A stretch of 64,000 bases of DNA from SZUA-430 sp965227535 (GTDB taxonomy: Bacteria; Pseudomonadota; Alphaproteobacteria; Micropepsales; Micropepsaceae). Both the position numbers and the translations under genes were made by a program. The stretch covers positions 4,650,001 to 4,714,000 of the forward strand of contig OZ245761.1 of assembly GCA_965227535.1 (NCBI GenBank). The letters are read 5' to 3'. The notes beneath the pieces are model-generated. The model did not search any database and had not been told where the DNA came from. It saw only the letters and a list, made by a program, of their open reading frames with translations. Within the stretch, counting starts at the first letter, position 1. Each line of letters begins with the position of its first letter. This document shows positions 9,012-16,321 of this stretch, piece after piece.

Positions 9012-9542
9012 ATGTCGTTCGGCCGCTTTGCCGCTTTGCCCGTCGTGATCCTCGCGGGTCTGTCGTTGTCCGCCTGTGTGTTCAACCTGTCCGGCGACGA
9101 GGCGAAGCCGAAAGTCCGCGCGTCGGACGAATGCCCGGCCCGCGACCAGGCGAACTGGGCCAAGATGCAGGCCTATCTCGATGCCAATAAACAAAAGCCC
9201 GGCGTGAAGGTGACAGAGTCGGGTCTTCAATACCGTCAGCTGCAGGCTCCTGCAAAGGCCAGCGCGCGCAAGCCGACATGGGCCTCGACGGTTCAGGTCC
9301 GCTACAAGGGCACGCTGATCGACGGGTCGGTCTTCGATGAAACGAAGCCCGCCGAACCGCCGGCCGAGTTCGAAGCAGGCGGCGTCATCAAAGGCTGGCA
9401 GGAAGCACTGACCTCGATGCAGGAAGGCGAGAAGTGGGAAGTCGTCATCCCCTCCGACCTCGCCTACGGCTGCAAGGGCAAGGGCCAGATCAAATCCGAC
9501 CAGGTCTTGGTCTTCGAGATCGACCTGCTGAAAGTGAAATAA
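9012..9542 (+). CDS. FKBP-type peptidyl-prolyl isomerase lipoprotein
   Basis: A 176-residue envelope protein. The N-terminus is a lipoprotein signal with lipobox LSLSAC, so the mature protein should be lipid-anchored. A short charged stretch is followed by an FKBP domain: VTESGLQYR, VQVRYKGTLIDGSVFDET, FEAGGVIKGWQEALTSMQEGEKWEVVIPSDLAYG and a terminal LVFEIDLLKV strand. This is the Mip/FkpA type that speeds proline isomerisation in periplasmic folding. The ATG at 9012 is the one giving the signal peptide. A strong terminator follows at 9569-9595. Confidence 0.92.
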   Translation: MSFGRFAALPVVILAGLSLSACVFNLSGDEAKPKVRASDECPARDQANWAKMQAYLDANKQKPGVKVTESGLQYRQLQAPAKASARKPTWASTVQVRYKGTLIDGSVFDETKPAEPPAEFEAGGVIKGWQEALTSMQEGEKWEVVIPSDLAYGCKGKGQIKSDQVLVFEIDLLKVK

Positions 9543-9568
9543 GCCCGCGCAAATCGCAGGCACAAAAA

Positions 9569-9595
9569 AAGGCCCCGGTTCGTCACCGGGGCCTT
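9569..9595. terminator. Bidirectional intrinsic terminator
   Basis: An 11-base perfect stem (AAGGCCCCGGT / ACCGGGGCCTT) with a five-base loop, preceded by seven A residues. It lies between the convergent FKBP and RcnB-like genes. Confidence 0.9.
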
Positions 9596-9610
9596 CGTCA
9601 TGTCAGAGGA

Positions 9611-10210
9611 TCAATAGAACACGTCGTAGCGAACCTGGACGATCTCGCCCGTGTACTGATCGATCAACAGCGCGTCGTCGCCATAGCGCACCCAGACCAA
9701 TCCCGGTGGCGGCGAGAACAAGCCGTAGCCGATCACGTCAAACAACCAGAACTGACGCGCGTAATAGGCGGTCGGCAGACGCTGGCCGTAAGACCAACGC
9801 TGATAGTGGAAGTTCCGCGGCCCATGATACGCGCCGACACGGAAGCGTTTCGGCGAATTGTAGTTGCGGCGATAGTGATTCCAGTTCGCACGCGCATTGT
9901 TGTTACGCCAGTTGTTATTCGCGACCGGCGGGCGACCGTTGTTGTTCACGACCGGCCCACGCGGACGATCGTTGTTGCGCCAACGGTCGTTGTTGTCGTT
10001 GCGCTGACCTTGCCACTGACCGCGCTGCTGCTGTTGCTGCGCGACAGGCGCACGCTGCCGGTCGCCGCGGTTGAAGCGGTGGCCGTTATCGTTTTGCTGT
10101 GTGGCCTGATCGCGGTTGCCGCGCTGGCCTCGCTCGTGATCGGCGGCATAAGCCGTACCGCTCAAAGCCAGCGCCAACGCGACGCCGACAGCTGGAAGAA
10201 CGTATTTCAT
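9611..10210 (-). CDS. RcnB-family periplasmic protein with Asn/Gln/Arg-rich region
   Basis: A 199-residue secreted protein. The signal peptide ends ALSGTAYA. Residues about 25-120 are very rich in N, Q and R (runs such as APVAQQQQQ and NDNNDRW), likely disordered. The C-terminal 75 residues match the RcnB domain: YQRWSYGQRLPTAYY, then YGLFSPPPGLVWVRYGDDALLIDQYTGEIVQ. E. coli RcnB is a periplasmic protein affecting Ni/Co homeostasis, but this domain is widespread in alphaproteobacteria with unknown role. The ATG at 10210 has an AAGGAG site; an in-frame ATG 15 bases upstream lacks one. Confidence 0.82.
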   Translation of the reverse strand: MKYVLPAVGVALALALSGTAYAADHERGQRGNRDQATQQNDNGHRFNRGDRQRAPVAQQQQQRGQWQGQRNDNNDRWRNNDRPRGPVVNNNGRPPVANNNWRNNNARANWNHYRRNYNSPKRFRVGAYHGPRNFHYQRWSYGQRLPTAYYARQFWLFDVIGYGLFSPPPGLVWVRYGDDALLIDQYTGEIVQVRYDVFY

Positions 10211-10658
10211 CGGATGGTACTCCTTCATCAAAGCCGAAAACCGGCCCCGTTGCTCAGGTATCTGATGTAGGGAGTTTCGCGCCCGGCACATGAAGGCCAC
10301 CGATCAGCGCCGTTCAAAAACCGTTCATCCGTGTAACAGTCTGTCACAAGGTCCGGTGGCGACGTGAACCGTTACCGAATGACCTAACGCCGTCTCCTCC
10401 ACGGCGAGCACCCGACCAGCCAAAACAAACCTGTCATCCCGGACAAGTGAGCGAAGCGAACGCGATCCGGGACCCAGGAGACCGGGCGGTGACTCTCACC
10501 CCAGTCTCCTGGGTCCCGGGTCTGCGGAGCAGCACTTCGTGCTGCGCCGCGTCAGCGATGGCAACCTGAGAGTTGGACTTAGAAGTCCAGTGCCAGAAAC
10601 GGCAGAATCTCGCGCTACAGGACGCGGTCGATGGACGTCTTTTGCAGTTGAATTGGAC
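10211..10658. other. Intergenic region with interspersed palindromic repeat
   Basis: No gene is seen. The part next to 10210 should hold the RcnB-like gene's promoter. From about 10434 there is a repeat beginning GTCATCCCGGACAAGTGAGC, followed by a 13-base inverted repeat GGGACCCAGGAGA (10469-10481) / TCTCCTGGGTCCC (10505-10517), then AGCAGCACTTCGTGCTGC. This resembles the RIME/REP-type elements scattered between genes in many alphaproteobacteria. It ends near the 3' end of the FAD-linked oxidase gene. Confidence 0.5.
10434..10555. repeat. Interspersed palindromic repeat (RIME-like)
   Basis: The left part has GTCATCCCGGAC and the motif GCGAAGCGAACGCGATCC; a perfect 13-base inverted repeat (10469-10481 and 10505-10517) follows, then a small AGCAGCAC...GTGCTGC palindrome. 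It starts with GTCAT as do the repeats at 23636, 46677 and 56186, but the body differs, so it is a different subfamily. Confidence 0.55.
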
Positions 10659-12083
10659 TCACCTGTCCACCCGCACAACCTTCCCCGGGTTCATGACCCC
10701 CTTCGGGTCCAGCGCCCGTTTCACCGCACGCATCGCCGCCAGCGCCACGGGCGACTTGTAGCGCGTGATCTCGTCCACCTTGGCCTGGCCGATCCCATGC
10801 TCAGCGCTGATGGAACCTTCGAACGCATGCACCATGTCGTGTACGACGCGAGCGACCTCATCCATCCGCGAGAGGAACGCAGCCTTATCGCCGCCCACGG
10901 GCTGACTGATGTTGAAGTGAATATTCCCGTCGCCCAGATGCCCGAACGGCACCGGCCGCGCACCGGGCACCGCGGCGACAACCGCCCGACAAGCCTCATC
11001 GATAAAGCGCGGGATCGACGAGATCGGCACCGACACGTCGTGCTTCAGACTGCCACCCTCGGGCTTCTGCGCCTCGGACAACGCCTCGCGCAGTCTCCAG
11101 AATGCATCCCGCTGCGCCCCCGACTGCGCGACCACCCCATCGACGATCAACCCGGAAGACGCCGCGTCGCTGAGCAAAGACTCAATCGCGCCGGCCGCAT
11201 CGGCCGTCTTCATCGACACATCGATCAGCACATACCAAGGATAAGCCTGCTCCAACGGATCGCGCGCGCCCGGCACATGCCGCAGCACAAACTCAAGCCC
11301 CACACGCGGCATCAACTCGAACGCCGTCACCGTGCCCGCATGCCCCTGCGCGAAGTTGAGCAAGCGAACCGCCGCATCGACATCGCGCACGGCAACGATC
11401 GCCGTCTCAATCGCCGCCGGGTGCGCAAACAGTTTCAGCGTCGCGGCGGTGACGACGCCCAGCGTCCCCTCGCCGCCGATAAACAGCTGCTTCAAATCGT
11501 AACCCGTATTGTCTTTGCGCAAGCCGCCAAGCCCGTTCCACAAACTGCCATCCGCCAACACGGCCTCGATCCCCAGCACCAACTCGCGCATGTTCCCGTA
11601 GGCGAGAACGCCGGTCCCACCCGCATTCGTCGAGATCAAACCGCCGATGGTGGCCGACCCCTCCGACGCGAGGCTCAACGGAAACAACCGCTCCGCCGCC
11701 TGCGCCGCCGCCTGCACATCGGCAAGAACCGCGCCCGCGTCGACGGTCATCGTGTTCGCCGCCGCATCGACGTCGCGAATCTGCGCCAACCGCCGAAGCG
11801 AGAGAACGACCTGACTGCCATCCGCACTCGGGATCTGCCCGCCAACGAGCCCCGTGTTCCCACCCTGCGGCACAATCGGCGTTCCCGTCTCCGCACAAAT
11901 GCGCACGATCTCCTGGATCGCAGCAACGCTAGACGGCATAAGCACGATAGACGTCGCCCCACGAAACCGCTCGCGCCATTCGACAAGATGCGGCGCGATA
12001 GCCTGTGCGTCGTCGAGAAACCCGCCGGCGCCGACGGCTGCCTTCAAACGCTCAAGAACATCCGTCGACGGCGCGCGCTTCAT
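10659..12083 (-). CDS. FAD-linked oxidase (GlcD / D-2-hydroxyacid dehydrogenase type)
   Basis: A 474-residue flavoprotein of the vanillyl-alcohol-oxidase/PCMH family. The N-terminal FAD-binding part has TPIVPQGGNTGLVGGQIP, MTVDAGAVLADVQ, ATIGGLISTNAGGTGVLAYGN and DNTGYDLKQLFIGGEGTLGVVT. The C-terminal part has the FGHLGDGNIHFN and EHGIGQAK motifs that bind substrate and metal in D-lactate/D-2-hydroxyglutarate dehydrogenases. It should oxidise a D-2-hydroxyacid and pass electrons on. Its ATG overlaps the stop of the upstream serine hydrolase by ATGA, implying translational coupling. It is last in the run starting at 16232. Confidence 0.9.
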   Translation of the reverse strand: MKRAPSTDVLERLKAAVGAGGFLDDAQAIAPHLVEWRERFRGATSIVLMPSSVAAIQEIVRICAETGTPIVPQGGNTGLVGGQIPSADGSQVVLSLRRLAQIRDVDAAANTMTVDAGAVLADVQAAAQAAERLFPLSLASEGSATIGGLISTNAGGTGVLAYGNMRELVLGIEAVLADGSLWNGLGGLRKDNTGYDLKQLFIGGEGTLGVVTAATLKLFAHPAAIETAIVAVRDVDAAVRLLNFAQGHAGTVTAFELMPRVGLEFVLRHVPGARDPLEQAYPWYVLIDVSMKTADAAGAIESLLSDAASSGLIVDGVVAQSGAQRDAFWRLREALSEAQKPEGGSLKHDVSVPISSIPRFIDEACRAVVAAVPGARPVPFGHLGDGNIHFNISQPVGGDKAAFLSRMDEVARVVHDMVHAFEGSISAEHGIGQAKVDEITRYKSPVALAAMRAVKRALDPKGVMNPGKVVRVDR

Positions 12084-13453
12084 TGACGGTGACTAAGCCT
12101 CACGCCGGAGTACAGACTCTGGAACCGCCCGTCGCGATCCGGATTGACGAAGGCAACGACAACCGGCTCCGCCGCCGGCACGCGCCACAAGAAAAGATCG
12201 TTGCCGGCAGGCTCAAGCGCAAACGGCCCCTGCACGCCGTAAAGCTCGCGCGCCCAATCCGCGGTCCACGCCGACATCATGGTCAGCGCGCCGTCTTTCT
12301 CGCCGACGGTCGTCGTCGACCCGAAGCGCCCATACGTACCCGCAAACCGCGAAACATCGACTCGAACACCTTTGGCCGCCTCCATAACCGGCGTCATCAT
12401 GATCCCGGCCTCGCCGAAGAACGCACTCGCCAGATCACGGAACAACGCAACCCCGTCGCCACCATTGGTCAGCAGCGAAAACACCATCCGCTTGTCGGGC
12501 GAGATACGCAGATACGACCGCTGAAAAATCGAGAGCCCATCGTGCCCAATAATCTTGTGCCCGCCCCAATCGAACAGCATCCAGCCGAGCCCGAAGTGAT
12601 GCGCCGAAGCGCTGGCGGGCAGGGGATTCTGCGGCTCCTGCATGGCGCGCACCGCGCCTTCGCTCAACACGCGCACGCCCTCGCGCGTCACGCCGCCGTT
12701 CAAATGCATCAACGCAACCGACACCAGATCCCGCGCCCGCGCCATCGGCGTCGCCCCCGCGGGCCCCGCCGACGTGCCGAGGAATATCTGCGAGGGAACG
12801 GTATTCTTAGATCCCGCATGCCCGACCGCAACGCGATAGCGAAGCGCATCGCGCGTCAGTGTCATCAACGTGGGCACGTTCAACTTCGCCGAAAGCCGCT
12901 TGCGCCAAATCGTGTCGAAGTCGCTGCCGTCCAAAACCTCAAGAATGCGCCCGGCGATCGCGAACCCATGATTGCAATACGAGAACCCGCGCCCCGCCTC
13001 ATGCAATTGCGGCAGCACGTGCCCCGCCTCGACGAGCTTCGCGACCCGATCTTCTCCGCGCGTCGTCTCGAGGAACAGGTCGCCGTCGATCCCTGACGAG
13101 TGACACAACAGCTGCCGCACCGTGATCCGTTCGGACGCCTCGCGCGACGCCACGCGGAAGTCCGGCAGGTAATGCCTCACCGTCGCATCGAGATCGAGCT
13201 TGCCCTCGTCGACCAGTTGCATCGCAATCGTCGTCGTCATCGGCTTGGTGACGGACGCAATGTGGAACAGCGAGTCCGTCGTTGCCTCGACGCCGGTGTC
13301 GTTGTTCAAAATCCCGGCCGCCGCCTCATGCAGCCGCTCGCCGGCATAGAGAGCAACAGACGCGCCCGGCACGCGATGCTTCGCGATCGCCGCCTTGAAC
13401 CGCGCGCCCAAGTCCCAAGCCAAATCCTGCATCGTCGAATCTACCCGACCCAT
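12080..13453 (-). CDS. Serine hydrolase of the beta-lactamase/class C family
   Basis: A 457-residue protein of the class C beta-lactamase/esterase family (DD-peptidase fold). The nucleophile motif is ASVTK (Ser near residue 67, Lys near 70); a YCNHG stretch near 150 matches the YxN motif, and HDGLS in the C-terminal half may match the HxG position. A C-terminal domain of about 110 residues follows, as in many EstB-like esterases. No export signal is obvious, so a cytoplasmic esterase or peptidase is likely. Start choice is between the ATG at 13453, used here, and 13432. A longer start at 13516 would overlap tsaC. It is coupled by ATGA to the FAD oxidase gene. Confidence 0.82.
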   Translation of the reverse strand: MGRVDSTMQDLAWDLGARFKAAIAKHRVPGASVALYAGERLHEAAAGILNNDTGVEATTDSLFHIASVTKPMTTTIAMQLVDEGKLDLDATVRHYLPDFRVASREASERITVRQLLCHSSGIDGDLFLETTRGEDRVAKLVEAGHVLPQLHEAGRGFSYCNHGFAIAGRILEVLDGSDFDTIWRKRLSAKLNVPTLMTLTRDALRYRVAVGHAGSKNTVPSQIFLGTSAGPAGATPMARARDLVSVALMHLNGGVTREGVRVLSEGAVRAMQEPQNPLPASASAHHFGLGWMLFDWGGHKIIGHDGLSIFQRSYLRISPDKRMVFSLLTNGGDGVALFRDLASAFFGEAGIMMTPVMEAAKGVRVDVSRFAGTYGRFGSTTTVGEKDGALTMMSAWTADWARELYGVQGPFALEPAGNDLFLWRVPAAEPVVVAFVNPDRDGRFQSLYSGVRLSHRQ

Positions 13454-13466
13454 GTGAGAGCCAACC

Positions 13467-14426
13467 TTACTCGCGCACCGCCGCCCGCTGAAGCCGATCG
13501 TTGATCGCCTCCCCAAGCCCGGTTTCCGGCACCGGCATCACTGCAATCGCCCGAGCGCGCGCAGCATCCAAAGTGCGCAGCATCGCAAACAAATTCGCCG
13601 CCGCCTCCTTCAGATCGGCTGAAGGGCTAAGGTTCAATGTCCGCGCCGCCCCGCCAATCGCAGGTCCAAACGCCAACAACGCCTCGTCGGCCTGGACCGA
13701 CGAAGCGTTCAGCCGCAACGGCGTCGCCGTCGCATAGTGCCGCTTCAACCGACCCGGCGAATGCGGCGCGTCCGCATGATCCCGCGCAACGCCGAGCGGC
13801 CCGACCAACGCCTCGATCTCCTCGCGCGCAACCGCACCGGGCCGAAGCAGCGTCGGCTGCCCTTCCGTAAGGCCCACGATAGTGGACTCAAGCCCCAGGA
13901 CCGTGCGTCCGCCATCGATGACAAGCTCAACCGCGTCGCCGAAACCCTCGGCCACATGCTGCGCCGTCGTCGAACTCACGGTGCCGGAGAGGTTCGCGCT
14001 AGGTGCAGCAATCGGCCCGCCGAACGCCGCCAGCAACTGCTGCGCGATCGTGTGCGCCGGACAACGCAACGCAACCGTCTCAAGCCCGGCCGTCGCCAAC
14101 CATGATATGCCGCAATCCTTCGCGCGCGGCACGACAAGCGTCAGCGCCCCGGGCCAAAAGCGCGAAGCCAACGCGCGCGCCCGCGCATCGAACACGCCGA
14201 ACCGTTCCGCCGCGGCCAAATTCGGGACATGCACGATCAGCGGATTGAACTGCGGCCGTCCCTTCGCCGCAAAGATGGAGGCAACGGCCTCATCGCGCGT
14301 CGCATCCGCACCAAGCCCGTAGACGGTCTCGGTCGGAAACGCGACGAGCTTGCCCTCACGCAAGAGCCGCGCGGCCTTGGCGATGGCAGCAGGCGTCGGA
14401 TCGCTGATGGGTGAGGCGCGCGTCAT
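13467..14426 (-). CDS. tsaC: Threonylcarbamoyl-AMP synthase (Sua5/YrdC)
   Basis: A 319-residue enzyme making threonylcarbamoyl-AMP from threonine, bicarbonate and ATP, the first step of t6A37 tRNA modification. The YrdC domain begins with the classic GKLVAFPTETVYGLGADA and KGRPQFNPLIVHV, and SANLSGTVSSTTAQHV binds the adenylate. The protein is longer than bare YrdC and carries the C-terminal Sua5 extension (PGRLKRHYATATPL linker, then about 110 residues). It is the fourth gene of the minus-strand run, 36 bases after the second YceI gene and 13 bases before the serine hydrolase. Confidence 0.94.
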   Translation of the reverse strand: MTRASPISDPTPAAIAKAARLLREGKLVAFPTETVYGLGADATRDEAVASIFAAKGRPQFNPLIVHVPNLAAAERFGVFDARARALASRFWPGALTLVVPRAKDCGISWLATAGLETVALRCPAHTIAQQLLAAFGGPIAAPSANLSGTVSSTTAQHVAEGFGDAVELVIDGGRTVLGLESTIVGLTEGQPTLLRPGAVAREEIEALVGPLGVARDHADAPHSPGRLKRHYATATPLRLNASSVQADEALLAFGPAIGGAARTLNLSPSADLKEAAANLFAMLRTLDAARARAIAVMPVPETGLGEAINDRLQRAAVRE

Positions 14427-14462
14427 GGCGCACTCATAGCGGCGCGCCGGGCGAGGCGAAAG

Positions 14463-15026
14463 CTACTTCGCTCGCTTCGCCGTCACGTTCACCATGACTT
14501 TGACGTTAAGTGCCACGGGCTTCTCGCGTTCAAAGTCCTTGCCGGCGCCGACGTTGAACGCGCGCCGCGTCAATGTCGTCTCGCCTTTGACGACAGCGGT
14601 GTCGCCCTTGATGGTGAGCGTGAAGGGCAGGGCGACGTCCTTCGACACGCCCTTCAGCGTCAGCTTGCCCCGCGCCTCGTACGCGTTGCCGCCCTTCGAA
14701 ACGAAGCCGGTCGTTTGATAGATCGCCTGCGGAAAATCCAATACGTTGAACCAATCTGGCTTCAGCAGCATCGCATCGCGCGTCGCATCGCCCGACTTCG
14801 CCGCCGTCATGTCGATGGTGATCTTGGCGGACGAATTCGCAAGATCCGCCGGATCGAACGCGATCAACGCCCCGAACGCCGCGAACTTACCCGTCACGCG
14901 CTGCCCGTTCACGTCGACGACGAACGACAGCGAACTCTTCGCTTGGTTCACGTTCCACTTTGCGGGCGCCGCCGCCGCGGGAAGCAGGGACAGGGCGAAC
15001 AGCATGATCGAAAAAACGATGCGCAT
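14463..15026 (-). CDS. YceI-family periplasmic protein (second copy)
   Basis: A 187-residue secreted lipocalin-like protein of the YceI family, whose members bind isoprenoid or fatty-acid-like ligands. The signal peptide (MRIVFSIMLFALSLLPAAAA) is followed by WNVNQAKSSLSFVVDVNGQRVTG, DMTAAKSGDATRDAMLL, FPQAIYQTTGF and LTLKGVSKDVALPFTL, the usual YceI order. The frame is open far upstream, but the ATG at 15026 has a GGAAGGA site and starts the signal peptide. An ATG at 15041 overlaps the cytochrome b561 stop. It forms a YceI-cytochrome b561-YceI sandwich; sequence similarity to the first copy is limited to family motifs. Confidence 0.88.
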   Translation of the reverse strand: MRIVFSIMLFALSLLPAAAAPAKWNVNQAKSSLSFVVDVNGQRVTGKFAAFGALIAFDPADLANSSAKITIDMTAAKSGDATRDAMLLKPDWFNVLDFPQAIYQTTGFVSKGGNAYEARGKLTLKGVSKDVALPFTLTIKGDTAVVKGETTLTRRAFNVGAGKDFEREKPVALNVKVMVNVTAKRAK

Positions 15027-15040
15027 GAAAAATCCTTCCA

Positions 15041-15601
15041 TCAATCGACACGCGTAAACGGCAACATCCGCTTCAACACATTGTCGCGGTCCCAGAAATG
15101 GTGTTTCAGCGCAGCGCCCACATGGATGATCAACAACAAGATCAGCCCATTGCCCATCAACTCGTGCGCCTCGTGCATCCAGTGGGTCAGCGTGTCGCTC
15201 ACCAGCGGAAAATGCGGCACCTCGAACAATCCGAACCATAAGGTCGGTATGCCAAGCCGATCGGTCGAGACGCGCAGCCAGCCGCTGAGCGGCAATCCCA
15301 ACATCAACGCGTAGAGCAGAAAATGGCTGCCGTGTGCCGCCCATCGTTCCCATAACGGCATGGTCGCGGGCAGCGGCGGGGCGGGGTGCATCAGCCGCCA
15401 CGCGATCCGCACCAATGTAAGCGCCAGAATGGTGATGCCGAACGACTTGTGCAGTTGATAAAGCGCGAACTTGTCCGCGTCGCTGTCGGGCAGCCCGTGC
15501 ATATACTTGCCCACGGCAAGCATGCCGATGATCGCCGCCGCGATCAGCCAATGCAACGTCATCGCAACCGTGCCGTAGCGTTGCGCCGTTCCGTCGTTCA
15601 C
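15041..15601 (-). CDS. Cytochrome b561 family protein
   Basis: A 186-residue inner-membrane di-haem cytochrome of the bacterial b561 type, with four predicted helices. The first helix opens YGTVAMTLHWLIAAAIIGMLAVG with a haem-ligand His; LHKSFG, AHGSHFLLYALMLGLPLSGW and HEAHELMGNGLILLLIIHVGAALKHH supply the others. Such proteins move electrons between quinones and periplasmic acceptors such as superoxide. It lies between two yceI genes (13 bases after one, 14 before the other). This pairing with YceI is common, which suggests a shared quinone- or lipid-linked redox role, though the mechanism is not known. Confidence 0.92.
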   Translation of the reverse strand: MNDGTAQRYGTVAMTLHWLIAAAIIGMLAVGKYMHGLPDSDADKFALYQLHKSFGITILALTLVRIAWRLMHPAPPLPATMPLWERWAAHGSHFLLYALMLGLPLSGWLRVSTDRLGIPTLWFGLFEVPHFPLVSDTLTHWMHEAHELMGNGLILLLIIHVGAALKHHFWDRDNVLKRMLPFTRVD

Positions 15602-15614
15602 GCGTGAAGCCCCT

Positions 15615-16232
15615 CTATTTGTCCGCCTGCATCTCGACGCTGATCATAAGCGTGACCTCGTCGCCGACGAAGATACCCCACGACACGTCGGGAAAGGCAA
15701 AATCCGCTTGCTTCAACGTCGTCTCTGCGGAAAATCCGAGCACGTAGTTGCCGCGGATCGGATGCGCGCGCCCGCCGTTGAACGTCGTCTTCAGCGTCAC
15801 GGGCTTCGTCACGCCGTGCAGCGTCAAATTGCCGGTGATCTCCCCGGCCGCCTTGCCCGTAACGCTGATGCCCGTCGTCTCGAAGGTCGCCGTCGGAAAC
15901 TTCGCCGTTTCGAAAAACGCGTCGCGCAGTGTGCCGTCGAGTTTATCGCTCGGCGTGTCGACACTGGCGACGTCGATCGTGATTTTCGCCGTGCTCTTCT
16001 CCGGCTGCGCGCCGTTGAACGAAGCCTCGCCCGTTATTTTGTTGAAGCGCCCGCAATAGGTCGAAACCCCCATATGCTTGATGCAAAAGGTCACCAGCGT
16101 ATGGCTCGGATCGAGGACATATTTGCCCTTAGGCGCCGTCAGCGGATTGACGGATACATCGTCGGCCGCCGCCGGCAATGTCAGGGACACGGCCGCAACG
16201 GCGGCCAGAAACATGCGCGTCGGGAAGGCCAT
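15615..16232 (-). CDS. YceI-family periplasmic protein (first copy)
   Basis: A 205-residue secreted YceI protein heading the minus-strand run. The signal peptide ends SLTLPAAA. The mature part shows YVLDPSHTLVTFCIKHMGVSTYCGRFNKITGEASF, then STAKITIDVASVDTPSDKLDGTLRDAFFETAKFPTATFETTGI and LTLHGVTKPVTL, matching the YceI barrel. Two cysteines (in TFCIKH and TYCGRF) could be close in the fold. The ATG at 16232 has a GGAGA site; an upstream start at 16271 would only extend the signal. It diverges from the acyl-CoA dehydrogenase gene with about 90 bases between. Confidence 0.9.
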   Translation of the reverse strand: MAFPTRMFLAAVAAVSLTLPAAADDVSVNPLTAPKGKYVLDPSHTLVTFCIKHMGVSTYCGRFNKITGEASFNGAQPEKSTAKITIDVASVDTPSDKLDGTLRDAFFETAKFPTATFETTGISVTGKAAGEITGNLTLHGVTKPVTLKTTFNGGRAHPIRGNYVLGFSAETTLKQADFAFPDVSWGIFVGDEVTLMISVEMQADK

Positions 16233-16321
16233 GATATTTCTCCGCAAACAGACTGCCGGGGCACCTGTCAACCAATGACACTCTGGGCTAAACCGATAGC
16301 ACGAGACATGAAAGCAATGTC

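Noticed and set aside
10539..12086. A 515-codon plus frame opposite the FAD-linked oxidase
   Set aside because: Arg/His-rich shadow; the minus frame has complete flavoenzyme motifs.
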